A stretch of DNA of 40,150 nt from contig CAJKWK010000021.1 of assembly GCA_905203555.1 (NCBI GenBank), positions 1 to 40,150 of the forward strand, given 5' to 3'. A program made the translations under genes and the position numbers. The first letter of the stretch is position 1, and the number at the start of each line of letters is the position of its first letter. Origin of the DNA: an uncultured Lachnospiraceae bacterium. GTDB taxonomy: Bacteria; Bacillota; Clostridia; Lachnospirales; Lachnospiraceae. The notes beneath the pieces are model-generated. The model saw only the letters and a list, made by a program, of their open reading frames with translations. It was not told where the DNA came from and ran no database searches. Shown one piece after another: positions 22,901 to 30,922 of this stretch.

Positions 22901-25160
22901 TTATAATGGAACGATCAAATATCTGCAAACACCAAAGGGGGGAGAAACGGCAACTCTGGAGTTCGTGGGAACAGGTATCGAAGTAATTGTATGTAAAAAT
23001 TATGACAGAGGATTTTATCAGATCACAGTTGATGGAAAAGACTGTGGAAAGGTAGATACGTACAGTGCGCAGACCCAGCGTCAGCAGACTATATTTACAA
23101 AAGATGATTTGGAATATGGAAAACATCAGATTGTGCTGACTGCAACAGCGGAAAAACAGACTGCATCTACTGGCACGAAGGTAGAATTGGATGGATTTAA
23201 AGTTTTGGATAATACAGTAGTGAAACCGACAGAAATTAAGGTGTCTACTGTTTCCGGTATCACGACAATCGGAAAAGCGGGAAGTACTGTGCAGATGAAA
23301 GCAGAAGTTCTTCCGAAAGATGCGAAGGAGAAGGGCGTTATTTGGGAGTCTTTGAATTCAAGTCTTGCAACGGTTGATGAAAATGGATTGGTGACTGTTG
23401 GAACGCAAAATGGTTCTGTAACGATTAAGGCTACATCAAAAGCGGATGCATCCATTAGCGGAAGTGTAGAGTTGAAGATTGCGATTGTTGGAGAGGAAGC
23501 AAATCAAACAGAAACTATCGTGGAAGATGGTACATTAGATGGAGAGAAAAATTCACAGATCACATGGAATGGAGCGTGGTCTACCTGGGCAGGAGAACCG
23601 GAGCGTCATCATGGCGGAACAAAGACGGAATGCACAGGTGCAGGCAAGTATTTTGAGTATCGTTTCCATGGAACAGGAATTGAAGTCTATGTGCAGAAAC
23701 ATGCAAACTTTGGAGCGCTGGAAGTCTTTATTGATGGTGTAAGCCAGGGAGCACAGTCTCTGAATGGTTCAGGGAGTGGAGATGATCAGCAGTTGCTGTT
23801 CTCGAAAAAAGATTTGTCAAATGCAGATCATACAATTAAGTGTGTAATTCAGTCTGAACGTGGAAAAGTACAGGCAAACTTAGATTATATGAAGATTTTT
23901 GCACCGATTGAAGAGGCGACAGTTGATAAAGCAGAATTACAGGAAACCATTGCAAGTGCTTCTGAATTAGAAAAAACAGCCTATAGCGAGGAGAAATGGC
24001 AAGCGTTTATGCGCGTATATGAAGAGGCTGTTAAGGTTATGAATAAAGAAAATGCAACAGGTGAGGAAGTTGCACAGGCTGTTGCGGATTTGAAGGAGGC
24101 AGTTGAAACTCTTGGCACAGCACAGGCTCCGGTTGTAAAAGACGAGAGCGGAAAGCCGATTTTGGAAGAAAGTACAAGGGTAATGCTTACATGGGATGCT
24201 GTAAAAGGCGCAAAAACGTACAAAGTGACAGTAGAAGGAATGGAAGATGTAGTTGTTACAAGTCCGTATGCAGAAATTACCGGATTGACACCAAATACTG
24301 CGTATACATTCCGCGTGTATGCAGTAAATGAGGGTGGAACATCTGAAAAGGCGATTGAAATTCAGGCGAAGACGACAGCATCTTTAGATGCGGCTATTTT
24401 ACCGTTTGTAGAAAATATAACTAAAGTCGCAGATGGAAAAGATGCAGTGATGTTAAGCTGGAATGGTGTAGAAGATGCAGCTGGATATACGATATATCTG
24501 GATGGAGTTGTAGTGGGAGACGCAAAGAAGACAGAGTATCGGCTGGAAGATCTGAAAGAAGGCCAGACCTATGTTGTGAAAATCGTTGCTTACGCAGAGG
24601 ACGGAAGAGTATCTTTGCCGACACAGTTTTCCTTTGTTTTTGCGGCGGAACCTGAAACGGAAGAGCATCTTTTGGTTTCTGTAGAACAGTTCGAACCAAT
24701 GACTGTGGCATATGGAACGAAGTTTAAAGATCTTGAACTTCCGAAAGAAACAAAGATTACGTTTGAAAAAACACGTATGAATGAAATGGTAAAGGTTACT
24801 TGGGAAAAAGGTGAGTACGATGGAGAGAAGGCTGGTACATATACGTTGAAAGGCGTGTTGGAACTGCCAGAAGGGGTGAAAAATCCGGAAAATCTTGCGG
24901 CACAGATTCAAGTGACAGTAAAAGCTAAGACACCGGAAATTACAGATCCATCAATACCGCAGAAACCGGGAGACGGTACAGGAACAGGCGGTACAGGAAC
25001 AGGTGGAACAAGTGGAAATCAGACTGGTACATCGAATGCTGGATCAAATAATAACGGAGCGGTACAGACGGGCGATCATAGCCGGATCTGGCTGTGGGGA
25101 ATGTTTGCGATTGTAGCAGCAGGAGTCTCTGCAGTTGCATACAAAGCAAAAAAGAAATAA
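19959..25160 (+). CDS. Secreted, wall-anchored GH95 alpha-L-fucosidase, multidomain
   Basis: A 1733-residue surface glycoside hydrolase, probably releasing alpha-1,2-linked fucose from host or milk glycans. A signal peptide ends near VQA/AEN (residue 36). The GH95 N-domain starts LWYNSPAADSY with LPLGNSGIGASVFGG. Catalytic-region residues by comparison with bifidobacterial AfcA are Asn447 and Asn449 (HSDYHMNVN), Glu584 (SPEHGP) and Asp744 (FQIDGNFG). Then come FN3 (about 865-960), unknown module A (966-1084), BIG2 (1089-1178), unknown module B related to A (1201-1316), FIVAR (1320-1387), two FN3 (1388-1566), an Ig-like Big_4-type domain (1568-1658), a Gly/Thr linker, VQTGD (1702-1706), a membrane helix and KAKKK. 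ATG 19959 follows GGAGGAGA; the in-frame upstream extension has no signal peptide. Confidence 0.92.
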   Translation: MKKKWLKKLLAGVCMTSLALTAVPSMGISVDAVQAAENEADLTLWYNSPAADSYDGWEKWSLPLGNSGIGASVFGGISRERIQLNEKSLWSGGPSTSRPNYNGGNIENNGQNGEIVKQIQEAFARGDSSTASSLCNKLTGVSDDAGINGYGYYLSYGNLYLDFEGIADNQVENYRRDLNLRTAVASVEYDHNGTHYTRENFVSYPDNVLVTKVTAKGSDKLNLAVRVEPDNEKGNGSNNPSAQSYQREWTTNVKDGMISISGALKDNQMKFSSKTQVLTDGKTTDNDASVGVSGANEVIIITSIGTDYKNVYNTYRTGETDAQVAARVQTYVDKAAKIVKEDSYDRLKQNHIDDFNAIFGRVELNLGQGVSDKTTNQLLAAYNNGTATDAERRQLEVMLFQFGRYLTIESSRETPEGDAYRETLPSNLQGIWVGANNSAWHSDYHMNVNLQMNYWPTYSTNMAECAEPLIQYVDSLREPGRVTAKIYAGVESTAENPENGFMAHTQNNPFGWTCPGWSFDWGWSPAAVPWILQNCWEHYEFTGNADYMREYIYPMMKEEAIFYDQILVRDADGKLVSSPSYSPEHGPRTAGNTYEQSLIWQLYEDVITAAKTLGVDAELVERWEKNQADLKGPIEIGESGQIKEWYEETTVNSMGAGFGHRHISHMLGLFPGDLISVDTPEWFEAAKVSMNNRTDSSTGWGMGQRINTWARLGDGNRAYKLITDLFKGGILTNLWDTHAPFQIDGNFGMTSGVAEMLLQSNMGYMNLLPALPDQWASGSVKGLVARGNFVVDMSWADKNITEANILSGNGGKATVQMTNASLATVVDAAGNVVDLEVLGQNKIAFDTVEGQTYTIKNIPAEIIIAAPTGLKAERLESESVELSWNASEEEGVTYNVYRQVGDGDVQKIEAELSENVYKDTTASENLGEIRYQITSVINKKESEKSEKVSVNDLRNMAGMIDDTDSRIVYEGAWADWQESVNYNGTIKYLQTPKGGETATLEFVGTGIEVIVCKNYDRGFYQITVDGKDCGKVDTYSAQTQRQQTIFTKDDLEYGKHQIVLTATAEKQTASTGTKVELDGFKVLDNTVVKPTEIKVSTVSGITTIGKAGSTVQMKAEVLPKDAKEKGVIWESLNSSLATVDENGLVTVGTQNGSVTIKATSKADASISGSVELKIAIVGEEANQTETIVEDGTLDGEKNSQITWNGAWSTWAGEPERHHGGTKTECTGAGKYFEYRFHGTGIEVYVQKHANFGALEVFIDGVSQGAQSLNGSGSGDDQQLLFSKKDLSNADHTIKCVIQSERGKVQANLDYMKIFAPIEEATVDKAELQETIASASELEKTAYSEEKWQAFMRVYEEAVKVMNKENATGEEVAQAVADLKEAVETLGTAQAPVVKDESGKPILEESTRVMLTWDAVKGAKTYKVTVEGMEDVVVTSPYAEITGLTPNTAYTFRVYAVNEGGTSEKAIEIQAKTTASLDAAILPFVENITKVADGKDAVMLSWNGVEDAAGYTIYLDGVVVGDAKKTEYRLEDLKEGQTYVVKIVAYAEDGRVSLPTQFSFVFAAEPETEEHLLVSVEQFEPMTVAYGTKFKDLELPKETKITFEKTRMNEMVKVTWEKGEYDGEKAGTYTLKGVLELPEGVKNPENLAAQIQVTVKAKTPEITDPSIPQKPGDGTGTGGTGTGGTSGNQTGTSNAGSNNNGAVQTGDHSRIWLWGMFAIVAAGVSAVAYKAKKK

Positions 25161-25181
25161 AAAGAATTTGTGGAACAGAAA

Positions 25182-25212
25182 GGAAAGTGTTGTAATGGCA
25201 CTTTCCTTTTTT
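25182..25212 (+). terminator. Intrinsic terminator after the fucosidase gene
   Basis: GGAAAGTG (25182-25189) pairs with CACTTTCC (25199-25206) and is followed by TTTTTT. It lies 21 nt after the stop. Confidence 0.9.
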
Positions 25213-25242
25213 GATATAAAAATTCAAATGAATTTTTATATC
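25213..25242. repeat. Perfect 14-bp inverted repeat with a 2-nt centre
   Basis: GATATAAAAATTCA and its exact complement TGAATTTTTATATC are separated by AA. It starts one base after the terminator T-run and lies about 125 nt before the hppA promoter. The near-absent loop fits a protein-binding or cruciform palindrome better than an RNA hairpin. The rest of 25243-25365 is AT-rich with no supported gene. Confidence 0.6.
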
Positions 25243-25365
25243 ACTAAAAAATCATCAGAATACCTAAAAAATATTTTGAAAGAAGAAAAAATAACGCAAA
25301 ACAAATATAAAAATAGTGAAATAAATAAGGGGAGAAAATAAAAATGCAAGAAATGAAAAATCAAC

Positions 25366-25394
25366 TTGCAAAAATGCAGAATGGCGGTTATAAT
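25366..25394 (+). promoter_or_regulatory. Promoter of hppA
   Basis: TTGCAA (25366-25371), a 17-nt spacer and perfect TATAAT (25389-25394). The start near 25401 leaves a short leader with the AGGAGG ribosome binding site. Confidence 0.85.
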
Positions 25395-25431
25395 AGCAAT
25401 CAAGGATTATTTATTTTAGGAGGATGACAAC

Positions 25432-27414
25432 ATGGAAAAGTGGATGATGTTTGTCCCGGCGGCAGCAGTGCTGGCATTGGTGTTTGCTGCATATCTGGCA
25501 ATAAAAGTCAATAGGCAGACAGAAGGAACAGACAGAATGAAGGAAATTGCAGGGGCAATTGCAGAAGGTGCGCGTGCATTTTTAACGGCAGAGTATAAGA
25601 TCCTTGTAGTTTTTGTAGCAGTACTATTTGTATTGATTGGATTAGGAATTGGAAGTTGGGTAACAGCCATTTGTTTTGTGGTAGGTGCGCTGTTTTCGAC
25701 GATTGCAGGATATTGTGGTATGACAGTTGCTACAAAGGCAAATGTCAGAACTGCTAATGCAGCAAAAGAGAGCGGTATGAATAAGGCTCTTTCAATTGCG
25801 TTTTCCGGTGGAGCTGTTATGGGAATGTGTGTAGCAGGTCTGGGAGCGCTTGGTGTAAGCCTTGTATACATAATTACAAAGAATATTGATGTGTTATCTG
25901 GATTTAGTCTGGGAGCGTCTTCAATTGCTCTTTTTGCACGTGTTGGCGGCGGTATATATACAAAAGCTGCGGATGTTGGTGCAGATTTGGTTGGAAAAGT
26001 AGAAGCAGGGATTCCGGAGGATGATCCGCGTAATCCTGCCGTAATCGCAGATAATGTTGGAGATAACGTTGGAGATGTGGCAGGAATGGGTGCAGATTTG
26101 TTTGAGTCTTATGTTGGCTCACTTGTATCTGCATTGACACTTGGGGCAGTTGTTGCAGCGGCTTCAGGAGTTTTGTATCCGCTGGCGATTGCAGCGTGTG
26201 GACTCGTGGCTTCTATCGTTGCAACATTCTTTGTGAGAGGAGATGAGAACTCCAATCCGCAAAAGGCACTTACAAGAGGAAGTTATGTTTCTGCAGCGTT
26301 GGTTATTATTGCGTCGCTGGTATTGAGTCAGCTTGTATTCGGTAATATGAAAGCAGCGATTGCGGTGATTGCCGGTTTGGTAGTTGGTGTGATCATTGGA
26401 AATGTAACAGAATATTATACGTCAGCAGACTACAATCCGGTTAAGAAAATCGGAGCACAGTCTGAGACAGGTCCGGCGACTACAATTATCAGTGGTATTG
26501 CGGTAGGAATGCAGTCAACAGCAATTCCGCTGCTTCTGATCTGTCTGGGAATTTTCATTGCATATCAGGCAAATGGATTGTATGGTATTGCGCTTGCAGC
26601 AGTAGGTATGCTTTCGACAACCGGAATTACAGTTGCAGTTGATGCATATGGTCCGATTGCGGACAATGCAGGTGGTATTGCAGAGATGTCCGGACTGGAT
26701 GAATCTGTTCGAGAAATTACAGATAAATTGGATTCTGTAGGAAATACAACTGCAGCAATGGGAAAAGGATTTGCAATTGGTTCGGCAGCATTAACTGCGT
26801 TGGCACTGTTCGTGTCCTATGCGGAAGCAGTAGATCTGGATGCAATTAATTTGTTGGATTATAAAGTGATTATCGGTATCTTTATCGGTGGAATGCTTAC
26901 TTTCTTATTTTCTTCTTTTACAATGGATTCCGTATCGAAGGCGGCATATAAGATGATTGAAGAAGTGAGACGGCAATTCCGCGAGAAACCGGGCATCATG
27001 AAGGGAGCTGAGAAACCGGATTATACATCCTGTGTGGCAATTTCTACAAAAGCAGCTCTCCATGAGATGTTATTGCCGGGGCTTATGGCGGTGATCGTAC
27101 CGGTAGTGGTTGGTGTTGTGCTTGGTGTAGATGCACTGGGAGGCCTGCTTGCCGGAGCTCTTGTAACCGGAGTGCTGATGGCGATTTTCATGTCCAATTC
27201 CGGTGGTGCATGGGATAATGCAAAGAAATATATTGAGACAGGAGCACATGGCGGAAAAGGAAGTGAGGCACATAAGGCTGCTGTTGTTGGAGATACAGTC
27301 GGAGATCCATTTAAAGATACATCAGGTCCGTCAATTAACATTTTGATCAAATTAATGACAATTGTATCACTGGTATTTGCACCATTGTTCCTTTCAATTG
27401 GAGGATTGCTGTAA
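25432..27414 (+). CDS. hppA: Membrane-bound ion-pumping pyrophosphatase, probably K+-dependent Na+ type
   Basis: A 660-residue membrane pyrophosphatase with about 16 helices that couples PPi hydrolysis to cation export. The substrate site is seen in EDDPRNPAVIADNVGDNVG and in DNAGGIAEMSGL and VVGDTVGDPFKDTSGPS near the end. GNTTAAMGKG (437 onward) has Ala at the position that is Lys in K+-independent enzymes, indicating K+ dependence. ADLFESYVG places Glu225 at the helix-6 position typical of Na+-pumping members, with Gly where H+-pumping plant enzymes have Glu. ATG 25432 follows TTAGGAGGATGACAAC. It has its own promoter and shares a bidirectional terminator with the convergent prs gene. The ion choice is inferred from family rules. 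Confidence 0.95.
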   Translation: MEKWMMFVPAAAVLALVFAAYLAIKVNRQTEGTDRMKEIAGAIAEGARAFLTAEYKILVVFVAVLFVLIGLGIGSWVTAICFVVGALFSTIAGYCGMTVATKANVRTANAAKESGMNKALSIAFSGGAVMGMCVAGLGALGVSLVYIITKNIDVLSGFSLGASSIALFARVGGGIYTKAADVGADLVGKVEAGIPEDDPRNPAVIADNVGDNVGDVAGMGADLFESYVGSLVSALTLGAVVAAASGVLYPLAIAACGLVASIVATFFVRGDENSNPQKALTRGSYVSAALVIIASLVLSQLVFGNMKAAIAVIAGLVVGVIIGNVTEYYTSADYNPVKKIGAQSETGPATTIISGIAVGMQSTAIPLLLICLGIFIAYQANGLYGIALAAVGMLSTTGITVAVDAYGPIADNAGGIAEMSGLDESVREITDKLDSVGNTTAAMGKGFAIGSAALTALALFVSYAEAVDLDAINLLDYKVIIGIFIGGMLTFLFSSFTMDSVSKAAYKMIEEVRRQFREKPGIMKGAEKPDYTSCVAISTKAALHEMLLPGLMAVIVPVVVGVVLGVDALGGLLAGALVTGVLMAIFMSNSGGAWDNAKKYIETGAHGGKGSEAHKAAVVGDTVGDPFKDTSGPSINILIKLMTIVSLVFAPLFLSIGGLL

Positions 27415-27471
27415 TATATTTATTTATAGTGTATTTAGAAAACAATAACTAATATAAACCCATATAAGTCG

Positions 27472-27516
27472 AAATCAGGCAGTACAACTTGGAAATCCAA
27501 TTGTACTGCCTGATTT
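27472..27516. terminator. Bidirectional terminator between hppA and prs
   Basis: AAATCAGGCAGTACAA (27472-27487) pairs perfectly with TTGTACTGCCTGATTT (27501-27516), and the loop holds a further TTGGA/TCCAA pairing. Flanking A and T runs make it usable from both sides. Confidence 0.9.
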
Positions 27517-27550
27517 ACTCATATATGGAACTTTTATGGAACTTTAAAAT

Positions 27551-28735
27551 TTAAATTTCTTCGCCGTTTTTGTATTTATCTACTACGTGCTGGATTCTCT
27601 CACTTGGGTTCAGAATGGTGCTGATAGAACCGTCATGATTCAATGTGTCGATCAATAAAGCGATATATTTGCTCATATCACAATTGATATAATATGGTTT
27701 GGAAAGAAGATTTGGTGTCTGGTAAATTAAGTTTGTAGTTAAGATACCGTCCAACAGTCCCTCTTCATAAGCCTGGTCGAACTTGTCCATACCATTTGTA
27801 AACAAACCAAATGTAGCAGCTGCGTAGATTCTTCTTGCTTTCCGCTGTTTCAGCTGTTTTGCTACATCCAGAATACTGTCTCCGGAAGAAATCATGTCGT
27901 CGATAATGATTACGTCTTTTCCTTCCACAGAACTTCCAAGAAATTCATGTGCTACGATTGGGTTGCGTCCATCAACGATGCGCGTGTAATCCCGACGTTT
28001 GTAGAACATGCCCATATCCAGTCCTAAGACATTGGCAAGATAAATTGCACGAGCGGTAGCGCCTTCATCCGGGCTGATGACCATCATATGATCACTGTCA
28101 ATCTGAAGATCTTTTACGGTATGAAGGAGTCCTTTTACAAACTGATAAGCAGGTGTAACAGTTTCAAATCCACTCAGAGGAATTGCATTTTGCACACGAG
28201 GATCGTGGGCATCAAAAGTAATGATATTATCTGCTCCCATGCGAACCAGCTCCTGAAGTGCAAGCGCACAGTCAAGAGATTCACGACCGCTGCGTTTGTG
28301 CTGACGGCTTTCGTACAGAAATGGCATGATAATATTAATTCTTCTGGCTTTTCCACCAATTGCGGCAATGATTCTCTTTAAATTCTGAAAATGATCATCC
28401 GGAGACATGTGGTTGATGTTACCGGACAGAGAATAAGTAATATTGTAGTTCAAAACATCTACCATCAGGTAAATATCTTTTCCGCGGACAGACTGACCGA
28501 TGATTCCTTTCGCTTCTCCGGAACCGAAACGAGGTACTTTTGCATCAATGATGAAGTTATCCTGAGCATAGCCGGTGAATACAACATCATCTTTGTATTG
28601 ATGAGCGCTTTCTCCTCTCCACTTTACGAGGTAGTCGTTGACTTTTCCTCCAAGCTCTTCGCATCCGGTAATTGGGATCAGACCCAATGCTCCTACTGGA
28701 ATGTTCTCTAAGTTTCGTTCGCTTCTTCGCAACAT
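27551..28735 (-). CDS. Ribose-phosphate pyrophosphokinase, long atypical form
   Basis: A 394-residue PRPP synthetase homologue, longer than the usual 310-320 residues because of an extended N-terminus. Recognisable sites are PFLYESRQHKR (138-148, for canonical PYFGYARQDRK), FDAHDPR (174-180, for the catalytic DLHA loop), SPDEGATARA (221-230), YKRRD (245-249) and the PRPP loop IIIDDMISSGDSI (276-288, where classic enzymes have DDMIDTAGT). It would make PRPP for purine, pyrimidine, NAD, His and Trp synthesis. The start ATG 28735 follows GAGGAG and overlaps the end of the helicase-loader gene by 28 nt, so it is translationally coupled to a replication gene. It may be a second Prs paralogue with different allosteric control. 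Confidence 0.88.
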   Translation of the reverse strand: MLRRSERNLENIPVGALGLIPITGCEELGGKVNDYLVKWRGESAHQYKDDVVFTGYAQDNFIIDAKVPRFGSGEAKGIIGQSVRGKDIYLMVDVLNYNITYSLSGNINHMSPDDHFQNLKRIIAAIGGKARRINIIMPFLYESRQHKRSGRESLDCALALQELVRMGADNIITFDAHDPRVQNAIPLSGFETVTPAYQFVKGLLHTVKDLQIDSDHMMVISPDEGATARAIYLANVLGLDMGMFYKRRDYTRIVDGRNPIVAHEFLGSSVEGKDVIIIDDMISSGDSILDVAKQLKQRKARRIYAAATFGLFTNGMDKFDQAYEEGLLDGILTTNLIYQTPNLLSKPYYINCDMSKYIALLIDTLNHDGSISTILNPSERIQHVVDKYKNGEEI

Positions 28736-29736
28736 GATAATTGCTCCTCTCTGTTTAGTAATTTCTTTTTAATTCGAATATCATCGCCGATGAGTTTCAG
28801 CATGATATAGTTACTTGTAATTCTGGAAAATGACCGTTCTGTATATAGGTCAGCAAGTGCATCCAGTGAAAGATTTGTTGAAATAATTGTAGAATGATTG
28901 CTAAGCAGACGCTCATTGATGCAAGAAAAAAATTGGGATGAAACAAAAGCGTTTGTGTATTCTGTTCCGAGATCATCGATGATCAACAAATCACAGTCAT
29001 AGATGAATTCGTACATATTATGTGCATCCACATCACCTTTATCGAAAGTGTGATGTGCCAGCGTGTTGAAAAAAGCAGGCGCTGAAAAATACAATACGGA
29101 AAAACCGGCATCAATCAGTGCGCTGGCAATACAGTTGGAGAGGAAGGTTTTACCAACCCCGACATCTCCATATAGAAATAAATTTTTATGTTCTTTATCA
29201 AAAGAACGGACGAAATCCTGGCAGGTCTGATATGCGTCGAGGATGACCTCTTTTGCAGAACGTCCGGATTTGGGGTCTATAAAATTGCTTGAATAATAGT
29301 CTGCCGAGAATGTATTGAAATTTTCATGAGAAAATACCCCGGATAAATTAGACTGTTGATACAAAAGTTTGCTGACGGCTTTTTTAAAACAATGGCATTT
29401 TTTGCCGTTGATATATCCGGTATCTTTACAGTCTGGACATTCATAGGAAGGCTCCAGATAGTCGGCAGGAAAACCGGCAGACTTCAGAAGTTCTGCCTTG
29501 CTGCTTCTTAAAATAGCCAGTTCTTCTTTTAAAGAAGAAACGGCAGTCTCATCTCCGTTCAGAAGACGCTTTCCGTATTGGACGGAAAGAATGGAGATGG
29601 ATTCGTCCAGTGAACGAAATTCAGGAAGTCTAGCATATACTTCTTGGTAATGGTTGTCCAGAATGTCACGACTGCGCAGCTGCTTTTGTTCGTAGCTGCG
29701 CATGATTTCCTGATATTGTGAATTTCTTAATCCCAC
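28708..29736 (-). CDS. DnaI/DnaC-type replicative helicase loader
   Basis: A 342-residue AAA+ ATPase that loads the replicative helicase. The N-terminal coiled region leads to a zinc-binding segment with Cys100, Cys103, Cys114 and Cys116 (CPDCKDTGY and KKCHC), as in DnaI. Walker A is GDVGVGKT (190-197), Walker B is LIIDDLG (251-257), and an Arg-containing RSFSRI near the C-terminus fits the sensor or arginine finger. It starts at GTG 29736 with AAGGAG 8 nt upstream. It lies 27 nt after the DnaD-type gene and overlaps prs. Whether it should be called dnaI or dnaC is a naming matter. Confidence 0.92.
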   Translation of the reverse strand: MGLRNSQYQEIMRSYEQKQLRSRDILDNHYQEVYARLPEFRSLDESISILSVQYGKRLLNGDETAVSSLKEELAILRSSKAELLKSAGFPADYLEPSYECPDCKDTGYINGKKCHCFKKAVSKLLYQQSNLSGVFSHENFNTFSADYYSSNFIDPKSGRSAKEVILDAYQTCQDFVRSFDKEHKNLFLYGDVGVGKTFLSNCIASALIDAGFSVLYFSAPAFFNTLAHHTFDKGDVDAHNMYEFIYDCDLLIIDDLGTEYTNAFVSSQFFSCINERLLSNHSTIISTNLSLDALADLYTERSFSRITSNYIMLKLIGDDIRIKKKLLNREEQLSCCEEANET

Positions 29737-29763
29737 GTGGAATACTCCTTTATATTTGTAACA

Positions 29764-30837
29764 TTAATTACTGTTCAATAAGCGCTCTTCCAAAGAATCC
29801 ATATCATAACTTCTGCGTTCGAAGTTATTCAAGTTTCTGGAAGTCGGTTTGCTGCGGGAAACAGCGATTTTTTTGGCGCCCTTTTCTTTTTGAAATGCGG
29901 CGTCCAAAGCAGCAATTTCCTGAAGAGTCTGTACACCTGCCTGATGCCATTTTTGTAAAATTGTATCGGCATATTCGAAACTTGGCTGGTGTGTAGCAGT
30001 GATGGTTCTGTCACATGCTTCGTGAACAATATCCAGTGAAAAACCAAAATCTTCGATCCATTTGCGGATAAAGGTAACTTCAGAATCTGCCGGTCCCCGG
30101 TTTTTGATACCGAAAGCGTTTAAAACGGTATAATAGTTCTTATTATAAGACTTTGAACGCTGTTTTGCTGCTTCAATGGTAGTCACTCCTTCATTATACC
30201 AGGAAAGAGCTACCTTTTGGATATAATGAATACTGTTATGTCCGCCTTCTACACAGGTTTCGATCAGATACTCAATCAGATCGGCAGGCATCAGCAGTGT
30301 ATCGTAAAAATAGGTGATGGCATCCACATCTGTTTTGGACAATGTCTTTCCCAGATATTGCTCAGCGATAAAAAGAAGAGACTTTAGCTCTTTTTGTGCT
30401 TTGAATGAGCTGAGTGGAATCGCCTTTGGTGAAGGATCTGGGGAGACAGATGCCGGTTCTGGAACAGGAGTGGGAGGAGTCGGAACAGATTCTTTAATCT
30501 CACCTTTGATCGATCCCTTTTGTGTACAACTGCTGTCCGTACATACCTGTTCCAAGGCAAGCCCGGTGATCTTGCCATCGGAATCCTCTTCCAGACTTAA
30601 AAGCCCTTCTGTTTCCCAATATCGAAATGCACGCAGAATATCCCGCTCAGTATTGTCGAGAGAATCTGCGATAGAGGAAATCGTAAGATTTGAGTAAGGA
30701 TCGTCCAGATGCCTTAATAAAAAAAGGTATACCTTCACGAATTCTCCATTTGCCTTGCTCATATAATGATCAATGAAATCATTGGAAACCAGAGTTGCAT
30801 TTGTCTGATATTTATTTTTTAACTTTAATGTCTTCAT
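29764..30837 (-). CDS. DnaD-domain primosomal replication protein (DnaB/DnaD-like)
   Basis: A 357-residue protein. The N-terminal winged-helix domain (about 1-90) contains DHYMSKANGEFVKVYLFLLRHL and TISSIADSLDNTERDILRAFRYWE. A proline- and serine-rich linker (VPTPPTPVPEPASVSP) follows. Two DnaD/DnaB_2 C-terminal-type repeats (about 150-230 and 240-310) end with YADTILQKWHQAGVQT, matching the YxxxILxxW signature. Such proteins remodel DNA and help the loader place the helicase at the origin. ATG 30837 follows GAGGTGGG. It is the first gene of the dnaD-dnaI-prs operon; the promoter and DnaA-box-like cluster lie just upstream. Confidence 0.9.
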   Translation of the reverse strand: MKTLKLKNKYQTNATLVSNDFIDHYMSKANGEFVKVYLFLLRHLDDPYSNLTISSIADSLDNTERDILRAFRYWETEGLLSLEEDSDGKITGLALEQVCTDSSCTQKGSIKGEIKESVPTPPTPVPEPASVSPDPSPKAIPLSSFKAQKELKSLLFIAEQYLGKTLSKTDVDAITYFYDTLLMPADLIEYLIETCVEGGHNSIHYIQKVALSWYNEGVTTIEAAKQRSKSYNKNYYTVLNAFGIKNRGPADSEVTFIRKWIEDFGFSLDIVHEACDRTITATHQPSFEYADTILQKWHQAGVQTLQEIAALDAAFQKEKGAKKIAVSRSKPTSRNLNNFERRSYDMDSLEERLLNSN

Positions 30838-30884
30838 ATCTTATCCCACCTCGAGTATGTTATCCTTTCTCAATGCGTAAAGGT

Positions 30885-30912
30885 ATTATAGCATTTAAAA
30901 GCGGGAAGACAA
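30885..30912 (-). promoter_or_regulatory. Promoter of the dnaD-dnaI-prs operon
   Basis: On the minus strand TTGTCT (30912-30907), a 16-nt spacer and perfect TATAAT (30890-30885) with TGC before the -10 box. Confidence 0.82.
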
Positions 30913-30922
30913 AGCATTTTTT

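Noticed and set aside
25062..25076. Canonical LPxTG sorting signal in the fucosidase
   Set aside because: The sequence reads VQTGD; the position is right but the Leu-Pro is absent, so it is reported as a variant.
25198..25341. Small open frame between the fucosidase terminator and hppA
   Set aside because: It begins inside the terminator hairpin, crosses the perfect palindrome, has no ribosome binding site and an AT-driven Lys/Asn/Ile composition.
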